In this document: one piece after another, positions 1 to 7,516 of the stretch | How the letters are laid out: every line of letters starts with the position of its first letter | Numbering within the stretch: the stretch's first letter is position 1 | Source: CAVRAW01 sp963716135 | GTDB lineage: Bacteria; Planctomycetota; Planctomycetia; Pirellulales; JADZDJ01 | Assembly (NCBI GenBank): GCA_963716135.1 | Contig: OY970289.1 | Coordinates: forward strand, 3,472,001-3,536,000 | Reading direction: 5' to 3' | DNA length: 64,000 bases | Translations under genes and position numbers: made by a program | The notes under the pieces: generated by a model | What the model was told of the DNA's origin: nothing | The model's input: the letters and a program-made list of their open reading frames with translations, nothing else | Database searches by the model: none

Positions 1-1
1 G

Positions 2-1072
2 GCGCTGTATCCGGTTGGGTGCGCGCTGGTCGGCGCGATGTTCCCGGGCCAGCTTGGCAGCAAATACGGATTCAATTTCGGCGATCAGCTTTCGTCGCTG
101 TTTATTTACGGCATCTTGGCGCTGGCGCTGAATGTGGCGGTCGGCTATTCGGGCTTGCTGCAATTGGGGATCGCCGCGTTTTTCGCCATCGGCGTGTATA
201 TCACGGGCATTTTGACGGTCGATTCTTACCCAATGCAGCTTGGCTTCACCGCGGCGCTGGTGTGCTCGATCGTCGGCACGGCTTTGATGGGGCTGATTCT
301 CGGCGCTCCTTCGCTGCGGCTGCGCGGCGATTATCTGGCGATCGTCACGCTGGGCTTTGGCGAAATCGTGCGGTCGGTGCTCATTAACATGGAAGAAATC
401 ACAGCGGGCACGCGGGGATTGAATCCGGTTCCGCATCCACATTTGCCGCAGTGGCTGGTGGGCTCGTTGGGCCAAATCGGCGTTGGGCCTTCGTGGACGC
501 TCGATTATCGGCTGTTCTATTACCTGGCGCTGGTGCTGCTCCTGCTGGTGGTGTTGATGCTCGAGAACTTGGAATCGTCGCGGCTGGGGCGATCGTGGGT
601 CGCGCTGCGTGAAGACGAGCTGGCCGCAAGCTGCATGGGCATTAACACCACTCGAGTGAAACTGTCCGCGTTCGCCGTCAGCGCCGGCCTGGCGGGGCTG
701 GCCGGCTGTTTGTACGCCACGAAGCTGCAAAGCACCGCCGACCCGAACGCTTACGGCTTCAATCTTTCGATCACGATGTTGTGCTGCGTGATCTTGGGCG
801 GACTGGGGAGCATCCGCGGCACGCTGTTGGGAGTGTTCGTGCTGATGGGATTCGACAAAATCGCTTCGCCGGCGATCGATACCGCGCTGCAAGATTGGGT
901 GCAGGGTCTTCAAACCGCCGGCATGAACGTGCCGCAGTGGGCCGAGCGACTGCTGTCGTTCAGCAATTGGCGACTGATGATTTTTGGGTTGGCGCTGATT
1001 TTGATGATGCGCTTCCGGCCGGAAGGGCTTTTGCCGTCATCCAGAATGCAGCAGGAACTCCACCACGACTAA
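2..1072 (+). CDS. livM: Branched-chain amino acid ABC transporter permease LivM (5' partial)
   Basis: Inner-membrane permease of the high-affinity branched-chain amino acid importer (LivM family). The frame is open to the left edge of the window, so the N-terminus is missing. The visible part is a chain of hydrophobic helices with the family signatures ALALNVAVGYSGLLQLG near its start and AVSAGLAGLAGCLYATKL, followed by ITMLCCVILGGLGSIRG, which is the region that contacts the ATPase. It ends in a short hydrophilic tail. livG begins 5 bases after its stop and livF follows, so the three form an operon. The LivH permease and the substrate-binding protein would be expected upstream, outside the window. 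No frame break is seen in the visible part. Confidence 0.93.
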   Translation, partial: ALYPVGCALVGAMFPGQLGSKYGFNFGDQLSSLFIYGILALALNVAVGYSGLLQLGIAAFFAIGVYITGILTVDSYPMQLGFTAALVCSIVGTALMGLILGAPSLRLRGDYLAIVTLGFGEIVRSVLINMEEITAGTRGLNPVPHPHLPQWLVGSLGQIGVGPSWTLDYRLFYYLALVLLLLVVLMLENLESSRLGRSWVALREDELAASCMGINTTRVKLSAFAVSAGLAGLAGCLYATKLQSTADPNAYGFNLSITMLCCVILGGLGSIRGTLLGVFVLMGFDKIASPAIDTALQDWVQGLQTAGMNVPQWAERLLSFSNWRLMIFGLALILMMRFRPEGLLPSSRMQQELHHD

Positions 1073-1077
1073 TAGTT

Positions 1078-2121
1078 ATGCCGTTATTGGATATCCAAAA
1101 CTTGACGATGCGATTCGGCGGACTGACGGCCGTCAAAGAAGTCGATCTTGCGGTCGAGGCGGACCACACGTTTTCGGTCATCGGGCCCAACGGCGCCGGC
1201 AAGACCACGGTGTTCAACGCCGTCACCGGCATCTATGAACCGACGGACGGAACGATTCACTTCAACGGCCGCCCACTTCAGCGTCTGTTTTCCTGGCGGG
1301 CAATGATGGCGTGGATTTTGATCGGTCTTGTATCGGGCGTTACGGCCGCGGTGCTCAGCGTGGATATCGACAGCTTGTGGAAGGCCACGATCAAGCAGCA
1401 CTACGACTACGACAAGAACACTTTCGATTCCGCCGGGGCCGTGCAAAGCTGGAAGGATTACATGCGGCATCCGAAATACGGCCGCATCTCGACGGCCGAA
1501 ATCGCATTTGTCGTGGCGACGCTGTTGGGATTCGCCGGCGCGGCGCTCATTTGGCGCCGATCGCGGCACACGCCCGACGTGATCGCGCTGGCGGGCATTG
1601 CGCACTTTTCAGAACATTCGTCTGTTTTCCGACATGACGGTGATGGAGAACGTAATGGTCGGCTTGGATCGCTTCCAAAGCCGCAACGTGCTGCGGATGA
1701 TGTTGCGCACGCCCGGCATCCGCCGGCAGGAAGAGGCCGCGAGGAATCAGGCCTGCGAGTGGCTGCGGTTTGTGGGATTGGAATCGAAGGCGAACGCCTT
1801 GCGCGCGAATTGGCGTACGGCGACCAGCGGCGGCTGGAAATTGCCCGCGCTCTGTCGAGCAAGCCGACATTGCTGCTGTTGGATGAGCCCGCCGCCGGCA
1901 TGAATCCGGCCGAAACGGTGGAACTGATGCAATTGATTCGCCGCATTCGCGAGCGCGGCATTACGGTGCTCTTGATCGAGCATCACATGAATGTGGTGAT
2001 GGGCATTTCCGACCGGATCGCCGTGCTGGATTACGGCGAGAAAATTGCCGAAGGCGCGCCGGACGCGGTCCGCCATGATCCGAAGGTGATTGAAGCGTAT
2101 TTGGGAAAGGAGAGCGAGTAG
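1078..2121 (+). CDS. livG: Branched-chain amino acid ABC ATPase LivG with a transmembrane insertion; frame-broken
   Basis: ATP-binding subunit of the Liv importer. ATG at 1078, 5 bases after livM. Walker A (GPNGAGKTT) is at residues 36-44; the Q-loop (RTFQNIRLF), the signature-region LAYGDQRRLEIARAL and Walker B (LLLLDEPAAGMNP) follow, then the switch histidine in LLIEHHMNVVM. Two oddities. First, about 95 residues (roughly 71-165) are inserted between Walker A and the Q-loop; they hold two hydrophobic segments (about 76-95 and 140-159) around a charged stretch. Second, the frame moves at about 1597-1600 (consistent with loss of one GC unit in GCGCGC) and back at about 1800-1806 (loss of one G in TTGGCGC). 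The repaired protein is about 348 aa. The paired compensating lesions look like sequence errors rather than decay. Confidence 0.85.
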   Translation: MPLLDIQNLTMRFGGLTAVKEVDLAVEADHTFSVIGPNGAGKTTVFNAVTGIYEPTDGTIHFNGRPLQRLFSWRAMMAWILIGLVSGVTAAVLSVDIDSLWKATIKQHYDYDKNTFDSAGAVQSWKDYMRHPKYGRISTAEIAFVVATLLGFAGAALIWRRSRHTPDVIALAGIAHFSEHSSVFRHDGDGERNGRLGSLPKPQRAADDVAHARHPPAGRGREESGLRVAAVCGIGIEGERLARELAYGDQRRLEIARALSSKPTLLLLDEPAAGMNPAETVELMQLIRRIRERGITVLLIEHHMNVVMGISDRIAVLDYGEKIAEGAPDAVRHDPKVIEAYLGKESE

Positions 2122-2131
2122 GGGTGGACGC

Positions 2132-2182
2132 GAGAAGAGGAGAAGAGGAGAAGAGGAGAAGAGGAGAAGAGGAGAAGAGGAG
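2132..2182 (+). repeat. Octanucleotide tandem repeat, six copies
   Basis: Six perfect copies of the 8-bp unit GAGAAGAG (2132-2179) plus a partial seventh, in the gap between livG and livF. The strand is purine-only and presents several GGAG (Shine-Dalgarno-like) words, but it ends about 40 bases before the livF ATG, too far to act as its ribosome site. Copy number could vary by slippage; no effect on a reading frame is visible because the repeat starts after the livG stop. Confidence 0.9.
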
Positions 2183-2220
2183 CGGACAGTGATCCGCTTG
2201 CGGTTTAGCAGGTTTTACAA

Positions 2221-2936
2221 ATGACGAGCCCATTGTTAACCATCAACGCTGCCGCGCGGGTTACGGCGCCATCGAGGCGCTGAAAAATGTGACGCTGGAG
2301 GTGCGCGAAGGGGAAATCGTCACGCTGATTGGCGCCAACGGCGCGGGAAAAACCACCACGCTGATGTGCATCTCGGGCGTGAATCGCTTGCGCTCCGGCA
2401 GCATTCAGTTCCAGGGGCGCGACATTCACCGGCTGCCGGCGCACGAGATCGTGCGGCTGGGCTTGTGCCAATCGCCCGAGGGACGCAAGATTTTCCCGCG
2501 GCTGACGGTGCTGGAGAATCTGCAGTTGGGGGCGATCACCCGCCGCGATGCCGCCGCAATCCGCGGCGATTTGGACCGCGTGTACGCTTTGTTTCCGATC
2601 TTGCGCGAGCGAACGCACCAAAGCGGCGGCACGCTATCCGGCGGCGAGCAGCAAATGCTGGCCGTGGCGCGTGCGCTGATGGGCCGGCCCAACCTGCTCT
2701 TATTGGATGAGCCGTCGTTGGGCCTGGCCCCATTGATCGTCGCGAAAATCTTCGAAGTGATCCGCCAATTGAATCAGGAGGGCATGGCCGTGCTGCTGGT
2801 GGAGCAAAATGCCCGAATGGCGTTGAAGCTTGCGCATCGCGGCTACGTGATGGAAACCGGCGCGATCACGATCAGCGGTCCGGCGGCCGATTTGCTGAAC
2901 GACCAGCGCGTGAAGGACGCCTATCTGGGCGATTAA
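2221..2936 (+). CDS. livF: Branched-chain amino acid ABC ATPase LivF; one frame break near N-terminus
   Basis: Second ATPase of the Liv importer. Walker A (GANGAGKTTTLM), Q-loop (QSPEGRKIFPRLTVLENL), signature (LSGGEQQMLAVARAL), Walker B (LLLLDEPSLGLAP) and switch region (VLLVEQNARMAL) are all present. The natural start is ATG 2221 (MTSPLLTINAA), but that frame is lost at about 2251-2255, where AGYGAIEALKNVTLEV continues in another frame. Restoring one C (GCCCGC instead of GCCGC) joins them into about 238 aa, the usual LivF length. The in-frame GTG at 2289 would remove the first beta strand and is not a credible start. The stop shares TTAA with the convergent recQ stop. Confidence 0.88.
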
Positions 2937-5179
2937 CTTGCCGGCCCGCCCTCGATTGCCTCCAAATGCGCGATCACCAGGCGGATGGTGTCGTACGGCA
3001 CGCGTCCATCGAGGCGCTGGAAGATCGGGCTCAATAATCGCTGTTCGACGGTCGCGGCCGCGTCGCGCACCTTTCGATAAGTGGCATCATCGACCCAACT
3101 TTTGATCGTTGGCGGTTTTTCTTGCGCAATGAACTCGGCCAAATATCCGTAGATTGTGCTGCGCCACCGGCCAGTCAAATGCTTCACGTCGTCAACGCTT
3201 CGCCCTTGGCGAAACAATTCAAACGCTTGTGCTTTGACCGCGTTGGGCAATTTCGGCTTGACGTAAGCGGGGAGAGCGGCTTGTTCGGTTTCGTCGGTGC
3301 TCAGATCATGTTGACCACAAAACGACCGGACGATTTCCAACAACTGTTCGCCGAAATCGGCCATTCGCCTTTCGCCGATGCCGTGCACTTGTCGCAGCGT
3401 TTCGGGGCGCGTCGGACGGATTCGTGCAAGACTGCGCAAGGTGGCATCGCCGAGCACGACGTAGGCCGGCACCGCGCGGATGTGCGCCACATCTCGCCGC
3501 CACTCGCGGAACCGTTCGAAGAGCCCACGATCGACTCGTTCCCACGATTGAGCGTCAACTTTCGTTTGGGTTGGAGTTTCCTCTTTCGGCCGCTTTAGCT
3601 TTACCGTGCGCTGGCCGCGCAATACATTCCACGATGCCTCGTTGAGCTTGAGGACAGGCCGGTCGTCCGTGGTTCGTTCCAATACGCCTTGGTCCAATAG
3701 CTGATACACCATCGACTGGACTTGCTTTTTGGGCAGATCGCGCAGCAAGCCGTAGGTGCTGAGCTGATCATGGCGGAAGTTACGCACCATTTCGGTGTCG
3801 GCGCCGGTGAGCACCTCGACGACGTGGCCGACGCCAAATCGCTCTTCCACCCGGGCGACGCACGATAGAATTTTCTGGGCAGTTTCGGTCGCGTCTTCCA
3901 CGGTGTCGACTTCCGACAGGCACACGTCGCACGCGCCGCAATTGTCTTTATCGTATTGTTGGCCGAAATACTCCACAATCGCCCGGTGGCGGCAGCAGGC
4001 AGAAGTACATAGTGCCTGCATCTGCTCGAGCAGCTCCAGTTGCGCGGCGACCACTGCTTCCGAATTTTCGGATTCCGAAGCGCTCTTGCGGATCAGCGCC
4101 TCCCAGCGAGCGACGTTCGCATAGGAATACAGCAGCACGCATTCCGCGGGCAGACCGTCGCGGCCGGCTCGGCCGGTTTCCTGCTGATAGTGCTCGATGG
4201 TTTTCGGCATGGCCGTATGGAGCACGCAGCGGACATTGCTGCGGTCGATGCCCATGCCGAAGGCCACCGTGGCCACAACCACGTTCAAATCTTCGGCGGC
4301 GAAAGCATCTTGCACGCGATGCCGAACGCGGGATTCGAGGCCGGCGTGATAGGCTTCGGCCGCGATGCCATTGGCTTGCAAAACCGCCGCCATGTTTTCG
4401 GTGTCTTTGCGGCTGATGCAATAGACGATGACGGCTTCGCCCGGATGCCGGCGGATGACTTCAAGCGATTGGGCATACGTATCGACCAAGGGGAGCACGC
4501 GATAAATCAGATTCGGCCGATCGAACGAGCCGACCAAGATCGCCGGATCGTGCAAGCCGAGCTGGCGCACCACGTCCCCTTGAACCCTGGGCGTCGCGGT
4601 GGCGGTAAAGGCATGCAGGCTCGCTTGCGGGAACTGCTGGCGCAGCGCCGCCAACTGCCGATACTCGGGGCGAAAATCGTGTCCCCAATGGCTGATGCAG
4701 TGCGCTTCGTCGATGGCGAAGCGCCGCACGTTGAGCCGCTTGGCGATTTCCGCAAACCAGGGCGTCACGGCCCGCTCCGGTGCGACGAACAATAGCCGAT
4801 ATTTTCCGGCGACCAATTCTTTTTCGATTTGAAGCCGCTGCGCACCATCCATGCCCGTATGCAGTGCGGCGGCGGGATAACCGCATTCGCGCAGACCATC
4901 GACCTGGTCTTTCATCAAGGAGATCAGCGGCGAGATGACGACGTCGGTCCCGCCGGTGACCGCCGGGGGAACCTGATAACACAACGACTTGCCGCCGCCG
5001 GTGGGCAACACGACCAATGAATCGCGACCGGCCAGCGCGGCATCGATGGCTTCGGCTTGTAATGGGAGCAGTTGTTCGAAGCCCCAAAACTGCCGAATGG
5101 TTTGCGTGATCGAAGAATTCAAACTCGCACGCGCGTCAGGTTTCGAAGAGTTTGCAGCAATCGGCTGGTGAATCGACAT
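2933..5179 (-). CDS. recQ: ATP-dependent DNA helicase RecQ
   Basis: 3'-5' DNA helicase of recombination and replication-fork repair. 748 aa, ATG at 5179. Motif I PTGGGKS (about 59-66), DEAH box followed by the aromatic-rich loop CISHWGHDFRPEYRQL (157 on), motif III TATATP, motif VI QETGRAGRDG, then the zinc-binding subdomain with four cysteines (CCRHRAIVEYF...CGACDVC), a winged-helix RQC region, an HRDC domain (LARIRPTRPETLRQVHGIG, about 560-620) and a C-terminal helix-turn-helix-like extension. All catalytic motifs are intact and there is no frame break. It converges on livF and is divergent from the DedA gene. Length is somewhat above the roughly 600 aa of E. coli RecQ because of the extra C-terminal module. 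Confidence 0.96.
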   Translation of the reverse strand: MSIHQPIAANSSKPDARASLNSSITQTIRQFWGFEQLLPLQAEAIDAALAGRDSLVVLPTGGGKSLCYQVPPAVTGGTDVVISPLISLMKDQVDGLRECGYPAAALHTGMDGAQRLQIEKELVAGKYRLLFVAPERAVTPWFAEIAKRLNVRRFAIDEAHCISHWGHDFRPEYRQLAALRQQFPQASLHAFTATATPRVQGDVVRQLGLHDPAILVGSFDRPNLIYRVLPLVDTYAQSLEVIRRHPGEAVIVYCISRKDTENMAAVLQANGIAAEAYHAGLESRVRHRVQDAFAAEDLNVVVATVAFGMGIDRSNVRCVLHTAMPKTIEHYQQETGRAGRDGLPAECVLLYSYANVARWEALIRKSASESENSEAVVAAQLELLEQMQALCTSACCRHRAIVEYFGQQYDKDNCGACDVCLSEVDTVEDATETAQKILSCVARVEERFGVGHVVEVLTGADTEMVRNFRHDQLSTYGLLRDLPKKQVQSMVYQLLDQGVLERTTDDRPVLKLNEASWNVLRGQRTVKLKRPKEETPTQTKVDAQSWERVDRGLFERFREWRRDVAHIRAVPAYVVLGDATLRSLARIRPTRPETLRQVHGIGERRMADFGEQLLEIVRSFCGQHDLSTDETEQAALPAYVKPKLPNAVKAQAFELFRQGRSVDDVKHLTGRWRSTIYGYLAEFIAQEKPPTIKSWVDDATYRKVRDAAATVEQRLLSPIFQRLDGRVPYDTIRLVIAHLEAIEGGPAS

Positions 5180-5325
5180 GGCAGCTACCCCATTTGAATG
5201 ATCGGGGCCGCCGCAGCTTAGAAAGAATCGAATGTTCGCCGCGCTAGACGCCCCAAGCGCCGCAATCTATCATGGTCAACCGATAGAGCAAGGGGGACGG
5301 CCCCGTATTTTCTGGAGACGCAACA

Positions 5326-6045
5326 TTGGGTCCGATTACCTGGCTGTTGGAGAAACTGAAATGGTTGATCAGCCTGGCGCAGCCGGACAACCTGCGAACC
5401 TTGGTCAACCTCGGCGGGCCGCCGTGGGTGAGCTATCTGATTCTGTTCGCCATTATTTTCAGTGAAACCGGCTTGCTGGTTGGGTTTTTTCTGCCGGGCG
5501 ATTCGTTGTTGTTCGCCGCGGGATTCCTGGCGAGCCAGAAAGTTTTTAGCATCGTGGTGCTCGACATAGTTTTGTGCGCCGCCGCCATTCTCGGTGACGC
5601 TGCGAACTATTATCTCGGGCTTCAATTAGAGGAGCGCGTGTTCGAAAAGGGACACATGCGATTCGTCAAGCACGAGCACCTGATGGCCGCCAAGGAGTTT
5701 TACGACCGCCACGGCGGGCAGGCAATTGTGCTGGCGCGGTTCGTGCCTTTTGTGCGCACGTTCACGCCGTTTGTCGCCGGTGTGGCGAAAATGGGTTACC
5801 GACGATTCGCCATGTACAACATCGTCGGCGGCGTCGGCTGGGTGCTTTCGATGTCGCTGGCCGGGTACTTCCTCGGACAAATCGAATGGGTCGGCAAGCA
5901 TTTTGAACTGGTGGTGCTGGGAATTGTGTTTGTGAGCCTGCTGCCGGCGCTCGTCGAAGCCTGGCGAGCCTGGCGCGGCGAGCCGCTGCTGGAAAGCGCG
6001 GCGACTCCGCACTCGGAAGCGGGAGCGGCCGAGACCAAGGAGTGA
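5326..6045 (+). CDS. DedA family membrane protein
   Basis: DedA/VTT-domain inner-membrane protein; family members include lipid-carrier flippases (UptA, PetA types) and proteins needed for envelope homeostasis. 239 aa starting at TTG 5326, with GGAG about 8 bases upstream and no better ATG. Family motifs are clear: ETGLLVGFFLPGDSLLFAAG in the first third, and ARFVPFVRTFTPFVAGVAKM, which carries the conserved acidic/arginine pattern of the re-entrant loop. Four to five hydrophobic segments; the C-terminal tail (after EAWRAWRGE) is hydrophilic. It stands alone, divergent from recQ. The transported lipid cannot be told from sequence. Confidence 0.88.
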   Translation: MGPITWLLEKLKWLISLAQPDNLRTLVNLGGPPWVSYLILFAIIFSETGLLVGFFLPGDSLLFAAGFLASQKVFSIVVLDIVLCAAAILGDAANYYLGLQLEERVFEKGHMRFVKHEHLMAAKEFYDRHGGQAIVLARFVPFVRTFTPFVAGVAKMGYRRFAMYNIVGGVGWVLSMSLAGYFLGQIEWVGKHFELVVLGIVFVSLLPALVEAWRAWRGEPLLESAATPHSEAGAAETKE

Positions 6046-6104
6046 CGTGAGTTCGAACGATGCGCGGGCAGCCGCGAGAGATAATGGAGAATCCGTTGGT
6101 GCGG

Positions 6105-6131
6105 CTCCGGAGGGCGTTGCCCTCCGGCTAT
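6105..6131. repeat. Dispersed palindromic element, copy 1
   Basis: A hairpin with 9-bp perfect arms (CCGGAGGGC / GCCCTCCGG) and a 3-base loop lies between the convergent DedA and DUF502 genes. Read on the minus strand, the 27 nt including flanks ATAG and AG are identical to 43917-43943, which lies inside dnaE2. A hairpin between converging genes could serve as a terminator, but there is no T-run, and the second coding copy points to a REP-like dispersed repeat. Confidence 0.7.
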
Positions 6132-6156
6132 GGATCTAAACAAAGGAATGCCGGGA

Positions 6157-7053
6157 CTATGTCAGCTTCTGTTCCACTTGCTGCTCTAACTGTTGCGGCG
6201 GCAGCACCACGCCGCAACTGACGATGTATTCCACCGCTTGCTCGACGGTGAGATCCAAATCCAGCACTTCGTGCTTGGACACCAGCATCGTGTAGCCGCT
6301 CACCGGCATGGGGCTGGTGGGGACCAGGATTGTGAGCATCGGCTCGCCACTGGCGGCCTGCACGTCGGCCAGGCTTTCGTTGGTGACAAACGCCAGCGAC
6401 CAGATGCCGCGGCTGGGATATTCGACTGCCACCACGCGCGTGAATTCCAATTCGCGATCGCGGAACACGTAGTTGGTGACCTGCTTGGCCGAGTTGTACA
6501 CGGCGCGCACCACGGGCAGCCGGCCGATGCCATGTTCAAACCAGCGCCAGAAAAATCGCCCCAGTTCCGCGGCGAACAGGCTGCCCAACAAATACATCAG
6601 GGCGACGAATGCCACCACGAACACGGGCACCACGATCCACGGCTGCAGATATTTCAGTTCCACCCAGCGACGGTAAAGATCTTGCGGCGTGGAGGGCATT
6701 CCGCCCGGCCCGGGCGATTTCAGCACGTCGGTGTATACCGACCGGGGCACGAACTGGGCATTGGGCATGAGCTGGTACGTTTCGCCGTGGCTGATCACCA
6801 CATCGTGGGTTGGCCCCGGCTGGGCATCGGGCAATTGGTTGTAGGACTTGGTTAATGACCAGGCCAACACGTTGCGCGTTTGCAGCGTGACCGGCCCCAG
6901 CACGTAATAATCGACCGTGCGGATGACCCACAGCAAGATGACCAGCGTCAACAGGGGCGGGGCGACCACGCCCAATCCGCGCAGCACGGCGGTACGAAAC
7001 GGCCTGGCGGAGCCGCCGAATTTCGAACGCGGTGCAGAGATGTCCCGGTCCAT
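6157..7053 (-). CDS. DUF502 family membrane protein
   Basis: 298 aa, ATG at 7053. N-terminal cytosolic arginine-rich stretch, then a strong helix (VVAPPLLTLVILLWVIRTV), a second helix at about 150-170 (IVVPVFVVAFVALMYLLGSLFA), and the DUF502 C-terminal signature around VPTSPMPVSGYTMLVSKHEV and LTVEQAVEYIVSCG. Compared with usual DUF502 proteins (about 200-220 aa) the loop between the two helices is long (about 90 residues), with a stretch that looks extracytoplasmic. The molecular function of the family is not known. Convergent with the DedA gene and single in its direction. Confidence 0.85.
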   Translation of the reverse strand: MDRDISAPRSKFGGSARPFRTAVLRGLGVVAPPLLTLVILLWVIRTVDYYVLGPVTLQTRNVLAWSLTKSYNQLPDAQPGPTHDVVISHGETYQLMPNAQFVPRSVYTDVLKSPGPGGMPSTPQDLYRRWVELKYLQPWIVVPVFVVAFVALMYLLGSLFAAELGRFFWRWFEHGIGRLPVVRAVYNSAKQVTNYVFRDRELEFTRVVAVEYPSRGIWSLAFVTNESLADVQAASGEPMLTILVPTSPMPVSGYTMLVSKHEVLDLDLTVEQAVEYIVSCGVVLPPQQLEQQVEQKLT

Positions 7054-7244
7054 GGCAACGATCGCACACGTGCTATTGAATCCATCCAGCCAACTTGGAG
7101 TTTATGCATTTTGTGGCGCGGATGCCAGTTGACGTTGCCTTCGCGCCTTGATTCGCCGCGATGGAGCGGATAACTTGTTGGTGCTCGACATCCAGATCAT
7201 CCATGCCGCTACGGCCGGCACGTCCTTGCAGGAGCTTGGGAACC

Positions 7245-7454
7245 ATGGTCCGAACTCGACCTCGCACGAAATTGAAATTGAAGCGCAAAGCCCGCCGCTG
7301 CCCGAAGTGCGGATTTAAGATGAATAATCAGCAGACGCGGTGCAAACGATGCGCGGCCCAACTGAGCCTGGTGGGCGTCGGCCCCGGCACGCGCAAAGGG
7401 CATTTTGCCAAGGCGTATCGCCGCCGCCGCAAACGCCCGTTGGACGGCGGGTGA
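7245..7454 (+). CDS. Small basic zinc-ribbon protein
   Basis: 69 aa beginning at ATG 7245, with AGGAG about 11 bases upstream. The N-terminus is very basic (RTRPRTKLKLKRKARR), followed by two CxxC knuckles (CPKCGFKMNN...CKRC) that would bind one zinc ion, then a basic tail (KAYRRRRKRPLDGG). Such composition suits nucleic-acid or ribosome binding, but I do not recognise the family. It precedes the U32 peptidase gene by 62 bases on the same strand and might share a transcript with it. Confidence 0.65.
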   Translation: MVRTRPRTKLKLKRKARRCPKCGFKMNNQQTRCKRCAAQLSLVGVGPGTRKGHFAKAYRRRRKRPLDGG

Positions 7455-7516
7455 GACCGGCTTGAAACTGATATACTGACGCGACACGCCTCGATTGCTT
7501 GATCAGGTAGTACGTC

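Noticed and set aside
1078..2121. Reading livG as a pseudogene
   Set aside because: Two compensating indels restore the conserved protein, and the same error signature affects essential genes; a sequence error is more likely.
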